NCBI RefSeq assembly: GCF_015775975.1
Contig: NZ_CP064056.1
Span: 558,001 to 622,000 of the forward strand
From: Staphylococcus lloydii
Lineage (GTDB): Bacteria; Bacillota; Bacilli; Staphylococcales; Staphylococcaceae
DNA length: 64,000 nt
Direction: 5' to 3'
In this document: one piece after another, positions 27,092 to 36,981 of the stretch
Numbering within the stretch: position 1 is the first letter of the stretch
Layout of the letters: each line of letters opens with the position of its first letter
Program-made: the position numbers and the translations under genes
The notes under the pieces: model-generated
Told to the model about the DNA's origin: nothing
Seen by the model: the letters and a program-made list of their open reading frames with translations, nothing else
The model's database searches: none

Positions 27092-28350
27092 TATGATTCT
27101 CCTTTAGCGATACGCACCTTGATTGATTGTTCGTGGTTAAATAGCTGTTCGGTATGTGCAATCGTTTGCGCAGACTGTTGAATTTGGTTAAACGTTTGTT
27201 GAGACAAGTTAATAACAGAATGTCTCGTTAAAAAGTCGTTCACTGATAAACCGTTCGCGAACCGCGCATTTTGGTTTGTAGGCAATACATGACTAGGTCC
27301 TGCAACATAATCACCAATAACTTCTGGAGAGTAATAACCTAAGAACAATGCGCCAACATGACGCACATGATTTAAATAATCTTCAGGGTTTTTAGTTTGA
27401 ATAGAAGCATGTTCTGGTGCAATGTTATTCATTACTTCGCAGGCATCTTCAAACTGATCAACATTAATAAGATAATGATTGTTATCGATACTTGCCTTTA
27501 CAATGTCGTGACGTTCTATTTTTGATAAATTTTCAGTTATTTTCTGTTCTAATGTTTCAAGCACAGCTAGATTTTCGCTAATAACAAAAGTACGTGCTAA
27601 TTCGTCATGTTCAGCTTGAGCAAAGACATCATAAGCGATTGCTTCTAAATCTGCAGTATCATCGATGATTAAGGCAATTTCACTTGGCCCGGCTATTTGA
27701 TCGATACCAACTGTCCCAAATAGATATTTTTTCGCATATGCGACAAATTGGTTACCCGGTCCAACGATTTTATCTACTTTTGGTATTGTTTCTGTACCAT
27801 AAGTTAAAGCTGCAATACTTTGCGCACCCCCAACTTGATATACAGAAGTTATTCCCGTGATATAACATGCTGCAAGCACAACATCAGATACACCTTGTTG
27901 TTGGGGTGGTGTTACGACTACGATATTATTAACACCGGCTACTTGAGCTAATGTGGCAGTCATTAATACCGTAGATGGATAACTTGCTTTGCCCCCCGGT
28001 ACATAAATACCTACACTATCCAATGGGTGATATAGCTCATAACACTCTTCTTGTCCACGTTTTGCTTCCCATTTAATAGATTTTTGGTACGCTTTAATAC
28101 GTTCATAACTTTGTATTAATGCATTTTTTAGTTCGCTATCTATACGGCTATAAGCTTGCTTAATGGTATCGGGTGAAATTGCAAGTTCTGCTGTATCGAC
28201 TTGATCAAACTGTTTATTATAGTTACGTATTGCAGCATCTCCGGAATGCTTAACATTATCACAAATATCTTTTACTAATGGATACAAGTCTTCATTTAAT
28301 GCAGGTGTATCTTTTGTTGAGTTTAGAAAAGCATTTTTATTTAAAATCAA
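27091..28350 (-). CDS. hisD: Histidinol dehydrogenase HisD
   Basis: 419 residues, Zn-dependent, converts histidinol to histidine. Signature [21 protein letters not shown] and [13 protein letters not shown], followed by AEHDELA (metal Gln/His) and the C-terminal [20 protein letters not shown]. The start is TTG 28350 with GGAGGTG 7 bases upstream; the gene overlaps hisG by 14 bp. Confidence 0.94.
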   Translation of the reverse strand: MILNKNAFLNSTKDTPALNEDLYPLVKDICDNVKHSGDAAIRNYNKQFDQVDTAELAISPDTIKQAYSRIDSELKNALIQSYERIKAYQKSIKWEAKRGQEECYELYHPLDSVGIYVPGGKASYPSTVLMTATLAQVAGVNNIVVVTPPQQQGVSDVVLAACYITGITSVYQVGGAQSIAALTYGTETIPKVDKIVGPGNQFVAYAKKYLFGTVGIDQIAGPSEIALIIDDTADLEAIAYDVFAQAEHDELARTFVISENLAVLETLEQKITENLSKIERHDIVKASIDNNHYLINVDQFEDACEVMNNIAPEHASIQTKNPEDYLNHVRHVGALFLGYYSPEVIGDYVAGPSHVLPTNQNARFANGLSVNDFLTRHSVINLSQQTFNQIQQSAQTIAHTEQLFNHEQSIKVRIAKGES

Positions 28351-28954
28351 TGAGTGACACCTCCAAAGTTTGAATAAAGCAATCTATATCTTGAGACTTT
28401 TGAAAATATGATTGCTTATTTGTGATTAATTTCGCATTAATAGATGCTATTTCATCTTTTTCGACTAGACCATTTGATTTAAGTGTTGTACCTGTCTGAA
28501 CGATATCAACAATGCCATCAACCATATCAACTAAACATGCCAATTCTATAGAGCCTGAAAGCTTTACTAATTCAACATCTATGCCTTGTCGTTCAAAATA
28601 GTTTTGTGCTGTGTGTACATAGGATGTCGCAACCTTATTAAATGTCGTAGTTTCTGGTTTAGCAGCTAATGCGAAATGGCAATCCCCAAAAGGGAGGTCT
28701 AACAAATTATTAATATTATATTGGCCTTCATCTAATATATCGCTACCAACGATGCCAACATCTGCCACACCTTGTTCTACATAAATTGGGACGTCACTAC
28801 CTTTGACTAGAATAAATTGAATATCTTCTACTGATATTAATAATTGGCGCTGTCTATTTTCTAATGCCTCTACGATTTGAGTTTCATTTTTATCGTGTAA
28901 ATATTGAATAAAGCTTTTTAAAAGTCTGCCCTTGGCTAATGCAACTGTCAACAT
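28337..28954 (-). CDS. hisG: ATP phosphoribosyltransferase catalytic subunit HisG (short form)
   Basis: 205 residues, the short HisG lacking the C-terminal regulatory domain, hence dependent on His[29 protein letters not shown], and the PRPP loop [15 protein letters not shown]. First committed step of the pathway. ATG follows GGGAGAG. 21 bp after hisZ. Confidence 0.93.
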   Translation of the reverse strand: MLTVALAKGRLLKSFIQYLHDKNETQIVEALENRQRQLLISVEDIQFILVKGSDVPIYVEQGVADVGIVGSDILDEGQYNINNLLDLPFGDCHFALAAKPETTTFNKVATSYVHTAQNYFERQGIDVELVKLSGSIELACLVDMVDGIVDIVQTGTTLKSNGLVEKDEIASINAKLITNKQSYFQKSQDIDCFIQTLEVSLIDFK

Positions 28955-28975
28955 AACGTCTTCTCTCCCTCAAAA

Positions 28976-29794
28976 TTAAAGTATAAAACCTAAGCCGAAA
29001 CCTTCTAATGTTCCTTTGTAGTAACCGCCAGTTAATTGTTGTTCTTTGTTACGTTGTAACGTACAACTCATGAACGCGCCTTTATAATATGAACGTGGGG
29101 GCTGAGGCGTGATGTCTAAATGAATATTATCAATGCCCAATGATTTGAAATATTGTTCCCAACGTGTCAGCGCTTGTATCGTTGTATGGTCTGGCGTATA
29201 CAATTGTGTTAATAAATTTAATTGTTCAGTTGTATTCGTCGTTAGCAATTGGATAATAGGGTGCGCAGTACCTAAAAGTTGGGATAACGCTGAAATATTA
29301 CGCTCTTGAATATATTTTAATGTCGTCTCGTCTTGATATTGTTGTTCTAGTAATAAGTCTATAAGTTGATAATGTCCTAAAATAATAAAATCAATGTCAT
29401 CGACTAGCGTTGTCTTGATATAGTCATAAAACAGACTAAAGTCATGTTGCATTTGAGTAACTGTAGGATTGTAATGTTCAATACCAAGTTGTGTGTTGAC
29501 GATATTATCTCTTATTATAGGACCAGAATATGCTACTTTATCGTAATCAGCAGGGTATTGGCTGTAATAACGTAATAATTGATCCGTAAAGTCATTACGT
29601 AAAGCAAAAATTTGATGGTTATGTTGCCAAAAGCTACGTTCCGTCATTTGCTGTAAATCATCTTGAGTGAGCGTAGGCCACTTTAATGACTCAATAAAGC
29701 TGAAGTCAACAAGTTCAAAATTTGCGGCTTCAAAATGCTTTAAAAAGGCAATTTCTTTTTCTTTGTTTGCGATTAAAGTTGTTGAATTTGTCAT
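28976..29794 (-). CDS. hisZ: ATP phosphoribosyltransferase regulatory subunit HisZ
   Basis: 272 residues, a histidyl-tRNA-synthetase-like fold without a tRNA-binding domain. Class II motif 2 survives as FALRNDFTDQLLRYY and motif 3 as GGYYKGTLEGFGLGFIL. It is shorter and more diverged than most HisZ proteins (often above 320 residues), and identity rests partly on its position directly before a short hisG. First gene of the operon; a CodY-like box precedes it. Confidence 0.85.
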   Translation of the reverse strand: MTNSTTLIANKEKEIAFLKHFEAANFELVDFSFIESLKWPTLTQDDLQQMTERSFWQHNHQIFALRNDFTDQLLRYYSQYPADYDKVAYSGPIIRDNIVNTQLGIEHYNPTVTQMQHDFSLFYDYIKTTLVDDIDFIILGHYQLIDLLLEQQYQDETTLKYIQERNISALSQLLGTAHPIIQLLTTNTTEQLNLLTQLYTPDHTTIQALTRWEQYFKSLGIDNIHLDITPQPPRSYYKGAFMSCTLQRNKEQQLTGGYYKGTLEGFGLGFIL

Positions 29795-29856
29795 AAAACC
29801 ATCCTTTTCATTTGCTTTTACTCTCTACCGAAGTAAAGTATTAAATGATAAGTTAC

Positions 29857-29885
29857 ACTGTAACACACCAATTGTTTAAATTCAA
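29857..29885 (-). promoter_or_regulatory. his operon promoter
   Basis: On the minus strand -35 TTGAAT (29880-29885), 17-bp spacer, -10 TACAGT (29857-29862). GTTACA-C-TGTAAC, a 13-bp inverted repeat (29852-29864), overlaps the -10. The leader to hisZ is about 55 nt, too short for a T-box. Confidence 0.6.
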
Positions 29886-29887
29886 TA

Positions 29888-29902
29888 AATTTTCTGAATA
29901 TT
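29888..29902. promoter_or_regulatory. CodY-like box upstream of the his promoter
   Basis: AATTTTCTGAATATT matches the CodY motif AATTTTCWGAAAATT at 14 of 15 positions. It abuts the -35 region. CodY represses amino-acid synthesis genes when branched-chain amino acids and GTP are plentiful; his genes are known CodY targets in staphylococci. Confidence 0.7.
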
Positions 29903-30060
29903 ATAGTAGGATTAATTGCGTTTTATCATTTATAGAAAAAGATAAAATGCCATGTTGTGTTTATTAAAGTATTGATTCACCCTATGTTTATTTCTCAACT
30001 AAATAGGCAATCTTTAAATAAGTAAAGGTAATGATGCGACGATTAAAGGAGTGAGTTTGA

Positions 30061-30879
30061 ATGGGAAGATTAGACAATAAAGTAGCAGTAATTACAGGAG
30101 CGAGTACGGGTATAGGCAAAGCATCAGCAGAAGCATTAGCTAATGAAGGTGCCGAAGTAATAGCATTTGATATATCAAATGACATTGACGCTACAGTTAA
30201 AGCTATAAATAATGAAGGTGGCAAGGCTAAAGCTTATCATATTGATATTTCAGATGAACATGCAGTAGAAAGCGCTGCTAAAAACATTCAAGAAACTTAC
30301 GGCACTATAGATGTGCTATTTAATAATGCTGGTGTTGATAATGCTGCCGGCCGTATTCATGAATATCCTATTGAAGTATTCGATAAAATAATTAACGTAG
30401 ATTTAAGAGGCACGTTTTTAATGACCAAATTCTTTATTCCACTCATGTTAGATAATGGTGGTTCTATTATTAATACAGCATCATTTTCTGGACAAGCTGC
30501 AGACCTAAATCGTTCTGGTTATAATGCAGCTAAAGGTGGCGTTATAAACTTTACACGTTCGACTGCAATAGAATATGGGCGTGAAAATATTCGTGCAAAT
30601 GCCATTGCACCGGGCACGATTGAAACACCATTAGTGGATAAACTAGTAGGTAGTGAAGATGACAAAGCCGGACAAGACTTTAGAGAAAATCAAAAATGGG
30701 TAACGCCGTTGGGTCGTTTAGGTAAGCCAAGTGAAGTAGGGAAATTAGTAGCATTTTTAGCTTCTGATGACAGTTCATTTATTACCGGTGAAACGATAAC
30801 GATTGATGGTGGCGTGATGTCTTATACATGGCCTGGAGAAATGTTAAGCGATGATAGTTGGAAAAAATCAATAAAATAA
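30061..30879 (+). CDS. Short-chain dehydrogenase/reductase (glucose-dehydrogenase-like SDR)
   Basis: 272 residues. Cofactor loop TGASTGIG near 14-21, Asp-Ile after strand 2 (FDIS) favouring NAD(H), NNAGV, catalytic NTASFSG and YNAAK, PGTIETP, and the C-terminal FITGETITIDGGVMSYTWPG typical of this SDR group. AGGAGTG upstream of ATG 30061. Divergent from the his operon with 266 bp between, so the CodY box could touch both. Substrate unknown. Confidence 0.88.
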   Translation: MGRLDNKVAVITGASTGIGKASAEALANEGAEVIAFDISNDIDATVKAINNEGGKAKAYHIDISDEHAVESAAKNIQETYGTIDVLFNNAGVDNAAGRIHEYPIEVFDKIINVDLRGTFLMTKFFIPLMLDNGGSIINTASFSGQAADLNRSGYNAAKGGVINFTRSTAIEYGRENIRANAIAPGTIETPLVDKLVGSEDDKAGQDFRENQKWVTPLGRLGKPSEVGKLVAFLASDDSSFITGETITIDGGVMSYTWPGEMLSDDSWKKSIK

Positions 30880-30890
30880 CACAAACTTAT

Positions 30891-30927
30891 AAAAAAAGCT
30901 GGTAGCGCTATGCTACCAGCTTTTTTA
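30891..30927. terminator. Bidirectional terminator between the SDR and M42 genes
   Basis: AAAAAAGCTGGTAGC pairs with GCTACCAGCTTTTTT around 5 bases. Confidence 0.9.
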
Positions 30928-30934
30928 TATTCAC

Positions 30935-32008
30935 TTACCATTTAATGCTATCAACTGTGTCATCATCTAAAGACTTAACAATCTCTGTGATTAGATTAAC
31001 AGAATTTTTATAGTCATCAGTATGTAGCACTGAAACGTTAGAATGCATATAACGTAACGCCACACCGATTGATAATGTAGGTACACCTTCGTTGGCAACA
31101 TGGATGCTACCAGCATCTGTGCCGCCACCGATAGTAGTATCTAATTGTATTGAGATATTGTGTTTTTTCGCAATTTGCTTAACGTGTTTACTGAAACCTA
31201 CATGCCCAATAATACTACTATCCATAATGATGACAACAGGACCTTCACCAAGTGAAGTATCACTAAGTTGAGACATGTCTGGTGTATCATATGCAACTGC
31301 CACATCGACAGCAATGGCTAAATCAGGATTGATTTTGTTTGCTGCAACCTTAGCACCACGTAAACCAACTTCTTCTTGAACATTGGCGCCAGAATATAAA
31401 TCAACATTGATGTTTTCATTTTTTAAATTATTTAATACATCAACTGCAAGGGCACAACCATAGCGATTATCAAAGGCTTTAGCCGTTAAATATCTATTGT
31501 TGGCTAAAGTTTCAAATTCGCTATATGGTGTAATCATATTACCAACCTCGATGCCAAATTGTTCCGCTTCTTTTTTACTCTTAACCCCGATATCTATAAA
31601 CATGTCTTTAATATCTACTGTTTTTTTACGTGCTTCTTGTGATAGGGCATGAGGTGGTTTAGAGCCGATAATCCCACGAATTTCTTTGCCTTCATCAGTA
31701 GTGATTGTTACTTTTTGCGAAAGCATAACTTGGCTCCACCAACCTCCAACAGGTGTGAATTTGATAAAGCCTTTGTTATCAATTTGAGTAACAATAAAAC
31801 CTACTTCATCTAAATGACCGCAAACCATAATGGATTTAGTACCGTTAGTGGCATTCTTTTTCCCGAAAATTCCACCTAAGTTATCTTCAATAATTTCGTC
31901 GCTAAGTGGTTTTAAGTAATCGTACATTAAAGATTTAACTTGCATTTCATGACCAGCAATACCATTTACGTCTGTTAAAGTTTTTAACAATTCTATAGAA
32001 TTTTTCAC
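30935..32008 (-). CDS. M42-family metal aminopeptidase (glutamyl/deblocking aminopeptidase type)
   Basis: 357 residues. The dinuclear-metal ligands of M42 are visible: His/Asp in CGHLDEVGF near 63-67, Asp in KAFDNRYGC near 178, the catalytic Glu pair in VQEEVGLRG near 212, Asp in IAVDVAVAYD and His in RYMHSNVS near 318. A PDZ-like insert sits between the first ligands. These proteins form large tetrahedral cytoplasmic complexes that trim peptides. GGAGG precedes ATG 32008. Monocistronic. Confidence 0.9.
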   Translation of the reverse strand: MKNSIELLKTLTDVNGIAGHEMQVKSLMYDYLKPLSDEIIEDNLGGIFGKKNATNGTKSIMVCGHLDEVGFIVTQIDNKGFIKFTPVGGWWSQVMLSQKVTITTDEGKEIRGIIGSKPPHALSQEARKKTVDIKDMFIDIGVKSKKEAEQFGIEVGNMITPYSEFETLANNRYLTAKAFDNRYGCALAVDVLNNLKNENINVDLYSGANVQEEVGLRGAKVAANKINPDLAIAVDVAVAYDTPDMSQLSDTSLGEGPVVIIMDSSIIGHVGFSKHVKQIAKKHNISIQLDTTIGGGTDAGSIHVANEGVPTLSIGVALRYMHSNVSVLHTDDYKNSVNLITEIVKSLDDDTVDSIKW

Positions 32009-32104
32009 AAAATAACCTCCAATGCTTTTATATAATTATATTGTAGCATTAAAATTTTCAAATGCTATTAATGACAATCTCATAGTACTTATACAATTTA
32101 GGTA

Positions 32105-32138
32105 CAATAAAAGAGACTAAGTATGAATCTTAGTCTCA
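32105..32138 (-). terminator. Terminator of the YerD-like gene
   Basis: GAGACTAAG (32113-32121) pairs with CTTAGTCTC (32129-32137); on the minus strand TTTTATT follows. Confidence 0.8.
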
Positions 32139-32197
32139 GTTGTATGTTTTGTATCGTAATTAACGCAGTTAAAATGTTGCTGAACTACTGACAATAC

Positions 32198-33778
32198 TTA
32201 CTCTTCTATTAATTTAAGCTTATAATCATTAACTGATTGAATGGTGCCATCATGTTTCTTGATAATTATATGGTCTTTATTAATTTGTGTAGGACTTTTG
32301 ACACCGACAGCTGCTGCAATATTGAATAGACCTTCGTGTAAACTTGTAATATAGTTAGTAACACGATATTTTTTTTCTTCTACTATAAGCGCTTGTTCCT
32401 TTTTAGGATCAGTCGTAGCAACACCTACTGGACAGGTGTTTAAATGACATTGCTGACTCATGATACAGCCAACACTAATCATCATTCCACGTGCAATGTT
32501 GACTAGGTCGGCACCTAAACCTAATGCTATAGCAATTTTATCTGGTGTAATAAGTTTGCCTGAAGCAAAGATTTTAACTTCATCACGGACTTCATATTTT
32601 TCTAGCATACCTGATACGATAGGTAAGGATGTAAATAATGGTAGGCCTACACCATCTTGTAACTCTTGGAATGTAGCACCAGTACCACCTTCACCACCAT
32701 CTATTGTAATGAAGTTAGGGTAAATACCTGTTTCTACCATCGTTTTAACGAGTGTTTCAATTTCAGCAGTAGAGCTAACGACGATTTTAAACCCAACAGG
32801 TTTTTGTCCTACCGTTTGCAAATGTTCAACCCACGATAACAACTCGTATGTATTGTTAATGAAATCGAAGCGGTTAGGTGAGTTGATTGTTACCCATGGT
32901 TTTACTTTTCTGATTTTAGCAATTTCTTCTGTAACTTTATTGCCTTGCATATGCCCACCACGTGTCTTAGCACCTTGTGCAAGCTTAATTTCGAATGCTT
33001 TTATAGCTTCAGAATCAGCTAACTCTTTGAATAAATCTAAATTGAAATTGCCATCTTCGTCTCTGACGCCAAATAAGCCAGGACCAATTTGGAAAATAAT
33101 GTTTGTATTACCAGTTAGGTGATATTTTGATAGGCCACCTTCACCTGTATTCATCCACGTACCTGCTTGACCTAATCCTTTGGATAGAGCGGTAATTGCG
33201 TTGCCACCTAAAGCACCGTAACTCATACCTGATTGCCCAACTAAACGTTTTAAATGGAATGGATGTGCCAATTTAGGGCCAATGATAATCTCATCTTCGT
33301 TATCTAAAAAGTAAGGGTTAATTTGTGATTCTTCGCGATGTTCATCTCTCTCGAAAAGGCGTTCGTTATCTATTTTGTAAATGAAACTAGAAATTAATAC
33401 ACTTTGATCAATGCGCAATTCGGAAGACTGATGTGGAAACATTGTATTTTTAATAAAAAATCCTGCGTCGTAATCTTTTTCAGTTCCGAAACTTGTCATT
33501 CTTGAATTGTATTTTCCAGCTAAAACAATGTTTTTATAATCTAATCTTGAAAATGGTTTACCTTCTTTATCCTCTAAGAAAAAGTATTGTCGCATTTCCG
33601 GACCGACTTTTTCAAAGAAATATCTTATACGTGCTAATAAAGGATAATTACGTAATACACTATGTTGAGTTTGACGTTTATCTTTAAAAATTAATAATGC
33701 AGCAGTAATAACTCCCCCAAGTAAAAAACATACAATAATAATATTTACGATAAATTGTAAAATTGTTAAAAGTGTCAT
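32198..33778 (-). CDS. FMN-binding glutamate-synthase-domain protein (YerD-like)
   Basis: 526 residues. An N-terminal membrane anchor (about 5-30) precedes a complete glutamate-synthase central FMN barrel: SGMSYGALGGNAITALSKG, GEGGLSKYH, QGAKTRGGHMQGNKV, TIDGGEGGTGATF, and the 3Fe-4S cluster cysteines in CIMSQQCHLNTCPVGVAT. There is no glutaminase domain, so it cannot use glutamine as GltB does. B. subtilis YerD has this layout; its reaction is unknown. The start has GGGGGG just upstream of ATG 33778. Confidence 0.86.
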   Translation of the reverse strand: MTLLTILQFIVNIIIVCFLLGGVITAALLIFKDKRQTQHSVLRNYPLLARIRYFFEKVGPEMRQYFFLEDKEGKPFSRLDYKNIVLAGKYNSRMTSFGTEKDYDAGFFIKNTMFPHQSSELRIDQSVLISSFIYKIDNERLFERDEHREESQINPYFLDNEDEIIIGPKLAHPFHLKRLVGQSGMSYGALGGNAITALSKGLGQAGTWMNTGEGGLSKYHLTGNTNIIFQIGPGLFGVRDEDGNFNLDLFKELADSEAIKAFEIKLAQGAKTRGGHMQGNKVTEEIAKIRKVKPWVTINSPNRFDFINNTYELLSWVEHLQTVGQKPVGFKIVVSSTAEIETLVKTMVETGIYPNFITIDGGEGGTGATFQELQDGVGLPLFTSLPIVSGMLEKYEVRDEVKIFASGKLITPDKIAIALGLGADLVNIARGMMISVGCIMSQQCHLNTCPVGVATTDPKKEQALIVEEKKYRVTNYITSLHEGLFNIAAAVGVKSPTQINKDHIIIKKHDGTIQSVNDYKLKLIEE

Positions 33779-34039
33779 ATTTATTCCCCCCCATTAAATC
33801 TAATATTACATTATATATAAATTTTTACAATTAAAAATAAGCGTAATATAACTAAGTTGAGCACAGTCTAAATCTTGAAAACAATAAAAATGATATTATT
33901 TTAAATAGGTGATGATAAAAAGTTTTAAGAAGTTAAAAAAGTGTTATTACTAAGTAATAAACGATATGTCACGTAAGGCTTTTTTGATAGATAATATAAA
34001 AGTTAAGGTGGTTCTTATTAGAATATGGAGGAAAAAGCA

Positions 34040-34690
34040 TTGTTACAAATCAAAGACGTTTCATACATCGCGGATGATCGTACAATTATTGATGATTTAA
34101 GTTTTACTGTTAATAAAGGTGAAACCATCGCAGTAGTTGGACCATCCGGTAGTGGTAAAAGTACATTGTTTAGACTTATGAGTAATTTAATAAGTCCTAC
34201 AAAAGGGTCAATAACATTAAACGGGACACCTTTTGAACAAATTAATCCAGAACAATTAAGAATGGAAGTGAGTTATTTATTACAACAAAGTGACTTATTT
34301 GAACCTACAATAGGTTTGAATTTGTCATTTCCGGCACGTGTGAGGAACGAAAAATTTGATAAAAAACATGCTAAACAATTATTGAAACGCGTAGGGATGG
34401 GACACTATAACTTAGATGCGAGTGTTAGCCATTTATCTGGTGGGGAACGACAACGTATTACGATTGCGAGACAATTGATGTATATTCCTCAAATACTATT
34501 GTTAGATGAAGCAACAAGCGCACTTGATGCGAAAAATAGGGAAACTATCGAAAAAATGATTTTTGATTTGGCAAATGAAGGTGTCACAATTATGTGGATT
34601 ACACATAATGACGACCAAAGCATGCGTAACTTTAGTAAACGTATAAAAATTGTTAATGGAAAAATAGAAAGTGAGGAGAATTTATCATGA
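34040..34690 (+). CDS. fetA: ABC transporter ATP-binding protein, FetA/YbbL type
   Basis: About 216 residues. Walker A GPSGSGKST, Q-loop YLLQQSDLF, signature LSGGERQR, Walker B ILLLDEAT and H-loop ITHND are all intact. I favour TTG 34040 with GGAGG 8 bases upstream; the in-frame ATG 34025 abuts that ribosome site. Paired with the UPF0014 permease through a 4-bp overlap (ATGA), which identifies it as FetA-like; in E. coli FetAB exports iron and protects against oxidative stress. The iron role here is by homology. Confidence 0.82.
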   Translation: MLQIKDVSYIADDRTIIDDLSFTVNKGETIAVVGPSGSGKSTLFRLMSNLISPTKGSITLNGTPFEQINPEQLRMEVSYLLQQSDLFEPTIGLNLSFPARVRNEKFDKKHAKQLLKRVGMGHYNLDASVSHLSGGERQRITIARQLMYIPQILLLDEATSALDAKNRETIEKMIFDLANEGVTIMWITHNDDQSMRNFSKRIKIVNGKIESEENLS

Positions 34691-35457
34691 GCATTACTGC
34701 ATTAGCCCTAACAGCCTTACTACTGTTATTTCCAATTATTGTTTCTTATAAAGAGAAGTTGTATATTACAAAAGATTTATTAGTGGCTACTGTGCGTGCT
34801 ATTGTACAACTTACAGTGTTAGGATTCTTGCTACATTTTATCTTTAATGTGAATCAAGTTTGGATTTTAATCTTATTTGTTTTAGTTATTATAATTAATG
34901 CTTCATGGAACACAATCCATCGTGCATCACCTGTTATGCACCATGTTTTTTTAGTGTCGTTTATAGCTATATTCGTAGGTGTGACTTTACCGCTTATAGG
35001 TGTGACGTTAACGGGTGCTATTAGTTTTAAACCTAATGAAGTCATTCCAGTGGCTGGAATGGTCGCAAGTAATAGTTTAATTGCAATTAATCTCGCTTAT
35101 CAAAATATGGATAAAGAATTTGTACAACAACTCGAACAAATTGAAGCCAAATTAGCCCTAGGTGCAGACCCTAAAATGGCCTCCAAAGCTACAGTACGAG
35201 AAAGCATTAAAACGGCTATTGTCCCAACGATTGATTCGGTTAAAACGTATGGTATCGTTTCTATTCCAGGTATGATGACAGGACTTATTATTGGTGGCAT
35301 GCCACCGTTAGATGCTATTAAATTTCAATTAATGGTTATTTTTATTCATACAACAGCAACAATAATGTCGGCACTTATTGCTACATATATTAGTTATCGA
35401 CAGTTCTTTAACTATCGTGATCAATTGATTGCTAGAACAATGCATGACGCTAAGTGA
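34687..35457 (+). CDS. fetB: UPF0014-family ABC permease, FetB/YbbM type
   Basis: 256 residues, about 6-7 membrane segments. Family blocks: the N-terminal KEKLYITKDLLVATVRAIVQL, GMVASNSLIAINLAY near 118-132, ALGADPKMASKATVRESIKTAIVPTID near 157-183 and IPGMMTGLIIGGMPPLDAIKFQL near 193-215. Start codon overlaps the fetA stop. Followed by a terminator. Confidence 0.86.
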   Translation: MSITALALTALLLLFPIIVSYKEKLYITKDLLVATVRAIVQLTVLGFLLHFIFNVNQVWILILFVLVIIINASWNTIHRASPVMHHVFLVSFIAIFVGVTLPLIGVTLTGAISFKPNEVIPVAGMVASNSLIAINLAYQNMDKEFVQQLEQIEAKLALGADPKMASKATVRESIKTAIVPTIDSVKTYGIVSIPGMMTGLIIGGMPPLDAIKFQLMVIFIHTTATIMSALIATYISYRQFFNYRDQLIARTMHDAK

Positions 35458-35487
35458 TAGGGTAGAAATATTAAAGCTAATATTATG

Positions 35488-35519
35488 ACTGAAACATTAA
35501 AGATGTTTCAGTTTTTTAT
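35488..35519 (+). terminator. Terminator after fetAB
   Basis: ACTGAAACAT pairs with ATGTTTCAGT around 5 bases, then TTTTTATTTT. Confidence 0.88.
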
Positions 35520-35624
35520 TTTCTCGATTAGTAGATTATTAATAATGGTAACGCCAAAACCTGTTGACGCATGGTATATAATGGAAGGGCTATGTGAAAA
35601 ATGACAATAGGGAGGAGGAACCGT

Positions 35625-36809
35625 ATGACTATAATGCGTACGACGACTTTTATATTTAGTATTTTTATTGTTGGAATGGTTGAAATGATGGTTGCAGGTA
35701 TCATGAATTTAATGAGTAATGATTTAAATGTTTCTGAAGCAGTTGTGGGGCAACTTGTAACATTATATGCGATTACTTTTGCTATCGCAGGGCCAATTTT
35801 AGTGAAGCTAACGAATAAGTTTAATGCTAGACCGTTATTACTCATAACATTATTTGTATTTATTTTCGGGAATTTAATTATTGCTGTAGCACCAAATTTT
35901 TCTATTTTGGTGATTGGACGTATCTTATCATCGGCAGCAGCATCACTTATCGTTGTTAAAACACTTGCGCTTACTGCATTACTTACTTCCCCACAAAACA
36001 GAGGGAAAATGATTGGTATAGTTTATTCTGGTTTTAGTGGCTCAAATGTTTTAGGTGTCCCAATCGGTACAATTATTGGTGATTGGATTGGATGGCGTTT
36101 TACTTTTGTTTTTATCGTTGTTATTAGCGTTATTGTAGGAATATTGATGTATATTTATATTCCTGTAAGTAAAGAAAGTAAAGCAACAACACAAACAGCA
36201 TCATCCAATAACCAGACGCAATCTCGTGTCTTAAGACCGTTAGAAATAGGCAAATATTTATGTATTACATTTTTATTATTAGTAGCAAATTCAGTAACAT
36301 TTATTTATATTAATCCACTGATGCTATCTAATGGTCATACTTTATCTTTTGTATCAATTGTCTTATTAATAAACGGAATCGCTGGCGTTATGGGAACGTC
36401 AATGGGAGGATTCTTATCAGATAAATTGACGAGTAAATATTGGCTGACGATTGCGACAATAATATTTATCGCTATGATGTTAGTGTTGAACTTAGTATTG
36501 CCTGGGACAATGTTGTTATTATTGACGATATTTATATGGAACGTCATGCAATGGAGTACGAACCCTGCAGTACAAAGTGGTGTCATCGAACATGTTGCTG
36601 GCGATACGAGTCAAGTTATGAGCTGGAATATGTCTAGTCTAAATGCTGGTATTGGTATCGGAGGCATTGTCGGTGGACTCGTAGTATCGAAAATGAGCGT
36701 CCATGCAACTACTTATGTAACGGCCATTATCGCATTTATTGCATTAGTTATAATTATTAGTTTAAAACCACGAGCTAAATATGCTAACGAATCAGTAAAT
36801 CATAATTAA
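35625..36809 (+). CDS. MFS transporter of the DHA1 group (AraJ/YdhP/PbuE-like)
   Basis: 394 residues, 12 membrane segments. The motif-A loop is divergent (LVKLTNKFNARPLLL); motif B appears as LVIGRILSSAAASLIVVKTLALTA, motif C as SGFSGSNVLGVPIGTIIGDWIGWR. This group exports sugars, nucleobases or drugs. The start is ATG 35625 with GGAGGAGG 6 bases upstream; the earlier ATG 35601 has none. Monocistronic; substrate unknown. Confidence 0.85.
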   Translation: MTIMRTTTFIFSIFIVGMVEMMVAGIMNLMSNDLNVSEAVVGQLVTLYAITFAIAGPILVKLTNKFNARPLLLITLFVFIFGNLIIAVAPNFSILVIGRILSSAAASLIVVKTLALTALLTSPQNRGKMIGIVYSGFSGSNVLGVPIGTIIGDWIGWRFTFVFIVVISVIVGILMYIYIPVSKESKATTQTASSNNQTQSRVLRPLEIGKYLCITFLLLVANSVTFIYINPLMLSNGHTLSFVSIVLLINGIAGVMGTSMGGFLSDKLTSKYWLTIATIIFIAMMLVLNLVLPGTMLLLLTIFIWNVMQWSTNPAVQSGVIEHVAGDTSQVMSWNMSSLNAGIGIGGIVGGLVVSKMSVHATTYVTAIIAFIALVIIISLKPRAKYANESVNHN

Positions 36810-36823
36810 ATTAAACAGTTAAA

Positions 36824-36857
36824 AACCAAACGTTAATACTAACGTTTGGTTTTTTCA
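36824..36857 (+). terminator. Terminator after the DHA1 transporter
   Basis: AACCAAACGTTA pairs with TAACGTTTGGTT around 4 bases, then TTTT. Confidence 0.9.
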
Positions 36858-36981
36858 TATAGTTAGTTTACTTATTAGTAATTAAAATGATTAGATTATA
36901 AAAAAACTTTAAATGGAATAATAAATTGATATTGTAGTATGATATAAATAATTAACAAGACGTGACTATTGGAGGGAAAAC

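Noticed and set aside
29795..30060. T-box or attenuator before the his operon
   Set aside because: The leader from the predicted start to hisZ is only about 55 nt, with no specifier or antiterminator structure; a CodY box explains control better.
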